The notes beneath the pieces are model-generated. The model did not search any database, was not told the origin of the DNA, and saw only the letters and a list, made by a program, of their open reading frames with translations. Below, piece by piece: positions 25,087-27,789 of a stretch of DNA of 27,789 nucleotides. Numbering within the stretch: the first letter of the stretch is position 1; each line of letters opens with the position of its first letter. This stretch comes from CAZHRC01 sp964533865 (GTDB lineage Bacteria; Bacillota; Clostridia; Tissierellales; Peptoniphilaceae), in NCBI GenBank assembly GCA_964533865.1, contig CAZHRC010000022.1, forward strand, positions 1-27,789, given 5' to 3'. A program made the position numbers and the translations under genes.

Positions 25087-25115
25087 ATTATAGATTATTT
25101 ATCGAAATGTGGCAA
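25087..25115 (-). promoter_or_regulatory. Promoter of thrS, inside the end of hisS
   Basis: TTGCCA (25110-25115) and TATAAT (25087-25092) on the minus strand have a 17-nt spacer. The -35 and most of the spacer lie within the last codons of hisS. The predicted start near 25080 coincides with the beginning of the T-box leader. There is no separate terminator after hisS, so hisS transcripts probably run into the T-box as well. Confidence 0.85.
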
Positions 25116-26399
25116 GTCCGATCGGGATAAAACCCGTTGCTCCCCAGTTTTCATGTCGCGCACCGTAAACGTGTCGGTTTTCGCTTCTTCTTCACCGATG
25201 ATAATCGCATAGGGTACATTGAGCTTGTCTGCATAGTTGAACTTCTTTTTCAACTTGCCGCCCTCCATGTAGACCTGTACCCTTTTGTCGGATAGTCGCA
25301 AAAGCGCTGCCGCTTCGATAGCTAAGTCGATCTCATCATCCGACATAGGGATAATCAGCCCTTGGATCAGAGGATCTTCGTCCAGTGAAATCAGATCTTC
25401 TTCTTTTAGCTTGTAGAACAGGCGGGTTAACCCGATGCTCAGTCCAATGCCCGGCATCTTTTGCTTCGTGAAGTTGGATGCCAAGTCTTCGTATCGTCCT
25501 CCTGAACACACAGAGCCGATCCCTTCGTGACCGACAAGAAAAGTCTCAAATACCGTACCCGTATAGTAATCCAAACCTCTGGTGATGCTTAAATCGATTT
25601 TTATCCGCTCGTCAGGAATGCCAAAGCGTTTCATGTAAGCGTAGACGGTTTTCAACTCTTCCAACCCTTCGACAAAAGACTCGGAGGCGATACCAAGAGT
25701 TTCCAACATCGCTAAAGTTTCTTCATTGGTACCGTCAAAGGCGATAAAATCCATTAGCGCGCCAATTTTTTCCACATCCGATCCTTGTGCAACAAGCTCA
25801 GCCACAACGGCGTCCTGCCCGATTTTTGCTAATTTGTCGATCGATCGCAGCGCATTGGTGAAGTCCGTGATGCCAACGGATTCGAAATAACCATTGAGCA
25901 ACTTACGGTTGTTCATGCAAAAGACGATTTCCGTCATATTTAACGCGCAAAACACCTCGTAGATCACTGCCGGTATCTCTGCATCGTTGTATATCGCCAA
26001 GCGATCTTGGCCAATAATATCGATATCGCACTGATAAAATTCCCTAAACCGACCTTTTTGATTGCGTTCGCCACGGTAAACTTTCCCGATTTGATAGCGA
26101 CGGAAAGGAAAACTCAGTTGGTTGGCATTCATCGCCACGTACCGGGCCAACGGCACCGTCAAATCAAAGCGAAGGGCCATATCTCTATCGCCTTTAACCA
26201 CTTTGTAGATCTGTTTTTGAGTCTCTCCACCGCCCTTAGACAGCAAAATCTCCGTCTTTTCAATAATAGGGGTATCAATGGGCAAAAATGCGTATTTCTT
26301 AAATTTATCCTCTATTATGGCTTTCATTTGGTCAAATAAAATTTGATCCTCCGGCAACAGCTCCATAAAACCTGCCAGTATGGAAGGGGTTACAATCAT
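25095..26399 (-). CDS. hisS: Histidine--tRNA ligase
   Basis: The 434-residue class II synthetase shows the MALRFDLTVPLARYVA region, motif 2 (FPFRRYQIGKVYRGERNQKG and FREFYQCDIDIIG), the histidine-binding LDYYTGTVFE and SGGRYEDL motifs, motif 3 (GIGLSIGLTRL) and a C-terminal anticodon-binding domain (about 340-425). AAAGGAGAG precedes the ATG. It follows the DUF6873-like gene by 11 nt and is probably transcribed with it from the promoter near 27204-27232. The leader of that transcript is too short for a T-box. Confidence 0.97.
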   Translation of the reverse strand: MIVTPSILAGFMELLPEDQILFDQMKAIIEDKFKKYAFLPIDTPIIEKTEILLSKGGGETQKQIYKVVKGDRDMALRFDLTVPLARYVAMNANQLSFPFRRYQIGKVYRGERNQKGRFREFYQCDIDIIGQDRLAIYNDAEIPAVIYEVFCALNMTEIVFCMNNRKLLNGYFESVGITDFTNALRSIDKLAKIGQDAVVAELVAQGSDVEKIGALMDFIAFDGTNEETLAMLETLGIASESFVEGLEELKTVYAYMKRFGIPDERIKIDLSITRGLDYYTGTVFETFLVGHEGIGSVCSGGRYEDLASNFTKQKMPGIGLSIGLTRLFYKLKEEDLISLDEDPLIQGLIIPMSDDEIDLAIEAAALLRLSDKRVQVYMEGGKLKKKFNYADKLNVPYAIIIGEEEAKTDTFTVRDMKTGEQRVLSRSDLPHFDK

Positions 26400-26410
26400 A
26401 GCACTCTCCT

Positions 26411-27148
26411 TTAACGTATTCCGATTAGTCCACCCAAGTCCCTAACGGAAAGCCCAGGCGGATATAGAGATATTATACCATAGGTTGCTAGCTCGGCGAG
26501 AAGTTTCTCCCCATCAGGCAATGTGGAGACATCGCCAAAAAACAACAATCGATCTCGGTCAATCATCCCGCCAATCCCACCGAGAAACCCATGATCGTAC
26601 CCCGGTAACAGGATCTCTGTGTCAGAACCAATCACCACATCGTACCCCGCCTCAACGCAAGCCTTTGCAATTCCACGATCAGCGGTTATCACCACCTTCT
26701 CGCGAATCGTCAGTGCACTACATCTGCCATAACCTTGCTTGATCGAAAGACAATCATAGCCTCTTTGTTCCAACTCGTCTTTGAGGCGTTTCTCCGTTAC
26801 ATCTGGGTTTTGGATAATATGATTGCCTATACGCCCAGCGTTGAGCCCCGCCTCCGACGGATAGCCTGGGCTGATTTCCCCTTCACAAGGCAGCACTTGC
26901 ACCTCATAGCGATCTAAAATGTTATGATAATAATCAACCAGTGGCGCAGGACAAATAAATGTGTTATAATCCAATGGATGGATTTGAAGATCCACATGAT
27001 CGGCAACCGGAGGCGACACCCCCTCAAAAGGCGTCGTATAACACACCTCCACACCATTCTCTGCAAGGAGGTCCACTACCTCTAGAGGTGCCTTGTAACT
27101 GAGAATCACCGCACGGACCTGACGGTCAAATAAAAAAGGATTTAACAC
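26411..27148 (-). CDS. Uncharacterised DUF6873-like protein, probable GME fold
   Basis: This soluble protein of about 245 residues resembles the clostridial DUF6873 family, thought to share the fold of guanidine-modifying enzymes (arginine deiminase, DDAH). Recognisable pieces are HPLDYNTFICPAPLVD, NAGRIGNHIIQNPDVT, KVVITADRGIAKACVEAGYD and HGFLGGIGGMIDRDRLLFFG. Members of the enzyme superfamily carry a nucleophilic Cys near the C-terminus, but the last 75 residues here have none, so it may not be a classical hydrolase. Start: GTG codons exist at 27155-27157 and 27146-27148; AAGGA is one base from the first and ten from the second, so the second is preferred. It is cotranscribed with hisS. 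Family assignment is from memory. Confidence 0.65.
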   Translation of the reverse strand: MLNPFLFDRQVRAVILSYKAPLEVVDLLAENGVEVCYTTPFEGVSPPVADHVDLQIHPLDYNTFICPAPLVDYYHNILDRYEVQVLPCEGEISPGYPSEAGLNAGRIGNHIIQNPDVTEKRLKDELEQRGYDCLSIKQGYGRCSALTIREKVVITADRGIAKACVEAGYDVVIGSDTEILLPGYDHGFLGGIGGMIDRDRLLFFGDVSTLPDGEKLLAELATYGIISLYPPGLSVRDLGGLIGIR

Positions 27149-27184
27149 AGATTTCACTTCCTTTTAAAAATTCTTAAAAAACCC

Positions 27185-27213
27185 TTGACATCCTACTGGT
27201 TCTATTATATATT
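27185..27213 (+). promoter_or_regulatory. Promoter of the tRNA-Phe/tRNA-Gly operon
   Basis: TTGACA (27185-27190) and TATATT (27208-27213) are separated by 17 nt on the plus strand. Transcription would begin near 27220 and pass through tRNA-Phe, the tandem repeats and tRNA-Gly. No other promoter is seen between these genes. Confidence 0.8.
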
Positions 27214-27232
27214 GTATGAGCAACGTTTTCTA
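27204..27232 (-). promoter_or_regulatory. Probable promoter of the DUF6873-hisS unit
   Basis: TATAAT (27204-27209) on the minus strand has a moderate -35 TAGAAA (27227-27232, 4 of 6) at 17 nt. The predicted leader of about 50 nt shows no T-box. Its -10 overlaps the -10 of the plus-strand tRNA promoter by two bases. Confidence 0.6.
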
Positions 27233-27297
27233 CAGCCCTTGTGAAAAAGCCATAAAGTAGCGAGACGTCGTTTTTATGTAAAGACCAAGTAAAATGC

Positions 27298-27373
<76 letters not shown>

Positions 27374-27392
27374 GTCGTTGTAAAAACAAGAC

Positions 27393-27523
27393 ACAGAAAC
27401 GGCTCAGTGGTATAAGTAGTGAACCAAATTCAGTGATCTTCTGAATTTGTGTGAATCGCTTATGCAATGCTGTAATGTAAAATCGAAGGTGAATCCTTCA
27501 ACTGTAATTATGTCATTTATTAT
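27393..27523 (+). repeat. 131-bp tRNA-Gly-headed tandem repeat, unit 1
   Basis: This is the first copy. From 27401 to 27472 it matches unit 2 at 71 of 72 positions; the one change (27417 T versus 27548 C) lies in a predicted stem and keeps pairing with G. Its first eight bases (27393-27400) differ from unit 2 at four positions, all transitions, so the left edge is decayed. Hairpins in the unit: GTATAAGT with GCTTATGC, inside it a 9-bp perfect stem CAAATTCAG/CTGAATTTG with a 7-nt loop, and GAAGG/CCTTC with a 5-nt loop. Confidence 0.9.
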
Positions 27524-27603
27524 GCGGAAGTGGCTCAGTGGTATAAGCAGTGAACCAAATTCAGTGATCTTCTGAATTTGTGTGAATCGCTTATGCAATG
27601 CTG
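27524..27603 (+). repeat. 131-bp tRNA-Gly-headed tandem repeat, unit 2 (cut by gap)
   Basis: The first 80 bases of a second copy, up to the assembly gap. Its first 20 bases are identical to the first 20 bases of the tRNA-Gly gene at 27739. After GTGGTA the sequence departs from the tRNA, has no GCC anticodon arm and no CTTCCGC acceptor strand, and follows unit 1 instead. Confidence 0.92.
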
Positions 27604-27703
27604 NNNNNNNNNNNNNNNNNNNNNNNNNNNNNNNNNNNNNNNNNNNNNNNNNNNNNNNNNNNNNNNNNNNNNNNNNNNNNNNNNNNNNNNNNNNNNNNNN
27701 NNN
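27604..27703. other. Assembly gap of exactly 100 N inside the repeat array
   Basis: One hundred N in a row is a usual placeholder for a gap of unknown size. If the array holds only the copies seen, aligning the flanks to unit 1 predicts a true gap of just 16 nt (equivalent to 27473-27488). Every additional repeat would add 131 nt. Confidence 0.95.
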
Positions 27704-27738
27704 GTGAATCCTTCAACTGTAATTATGTCATTTATTAT
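27704..27738 (+). repeat. Last 35 bp of the final repeat unit
   Basis: These 35 bases are identical to 27489-27523 of unit 1 and run directly into the tRNA-Gly gene, exactly as unit 1 runs into unit 2. The true tRNA-Gly gene therefore sits in register as the last element of the array. Confidence 0.93.
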
Positions 27739-27789
27739 GCGGAAGTGGCTCAGTGGTAGAGCATCGCCTTGCCAAGGCGAGGGTCGCGA
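27739..27789 (+). tRNA. tRNA-Gly (anticodon GCC), truncated by window end
   Basis: The 5' 51 nt of a tRNA-Gly: acceptor strand GCGGAAG, D arm GGCTCAGTGGTAGAGC and the anticodon arm TCGCCTTGCCAAGGCGA with GCC in a 7-nt loop. The T arm and 3' acceptor strand lie beyond the window. Confidence 0.93.

Noticed and set aside
27404..27598. A 64-codon minus-strand reading frame
   Set aside because: It lies wholly within the tandem repeats, has no ribosome binding site and simply reads the repeat hairpins; not a gene.
27393..27738. CRISPR array
   Set aside because: The whole 131-bp unit is repeated, with no unique spacers of regular length and no cas genes.

Overview
The window looks like a stretch of a Clostridia-type (Bacillota) chromosome. 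Evidence: the gene order infC-rpmI-rplT and SpoU methylase-pheS-pheT-zapA-U32-mutS2 is typical of that group; strong AGGAGG-type ribosome binding sites and TTGACA-17-TATAAT-type promoters are common; there is a T-box, an L20-type leader and a Bce-type ABC transporter/two-component module. All 20 protein genes I accept lie on the minus strand. Only the tRNA genes at the right end are on the plus strand. I see no insertion sequence, prophage or CRISPR array.

Layout, left to right (minus-strand transcription runs right to left). 1-138: a minus-strand promoter firing off the left edge, and a terminator. 139-14096: one long, tightly packed nine-gene operon read as pheS-pheT-zapA-U32 protease-like hydroxylase-mutS2-argS-B12/radical SAM-membrane protein-TPR protein. 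It starts at an extended -10 promoter near 14130 and ends at the terminator at 82-116. 14203-16967: KtrAB/TrkAH-type potassium uptake genes followed by a SpoU-family RNA methyltransferase. 17013-18272: the translation operon infC-rpmI-rplT with its promoter, an L20-type attenuator leader and a non-canonical AUA start for infC. 18324-22840: a complete Bce-like peptide-antibiotic sensing and detoxification module (ATPase, large FtsX-type permease, response regulator, histidine kinase). 22957-25115: thrS behind a threonine T-box. 25095-27148: hisS with an uncharacterised upstream gene (DUF6873-like).

27185-27789: a plus-strand tRNA operon. Its promoter overlaps the hisS-operon promoter. It carries tRNA-Phe(GAA), then at least two copies of a 131-bp tandem repeat, then tRNA-Gly(GCC), which is cut by the window end. 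Each full repeat begins with a tRNA-Gly 5' end (first 20 nt identical in the second copy) but continues into an unrelated, strongly self-pairing sequence and never completes a tRNA. A 100-N assembly gap lies inside this array, so the true copy number is unknown. This is the most unusual part of the window.

Together the genes are mostly translation housekeeping (four aminoacyl-tRNA synthetases, IF3, L35, L20, two RNA-modification candidates, two tRNAs), cell division (ZapA), ribosome rescue or recombination control (MutS2), K+ homeostasis and envelope-stress defence. Several starts were moved from the longest reading frame on the basis of ribosome binding sites; each is explained in its entry.
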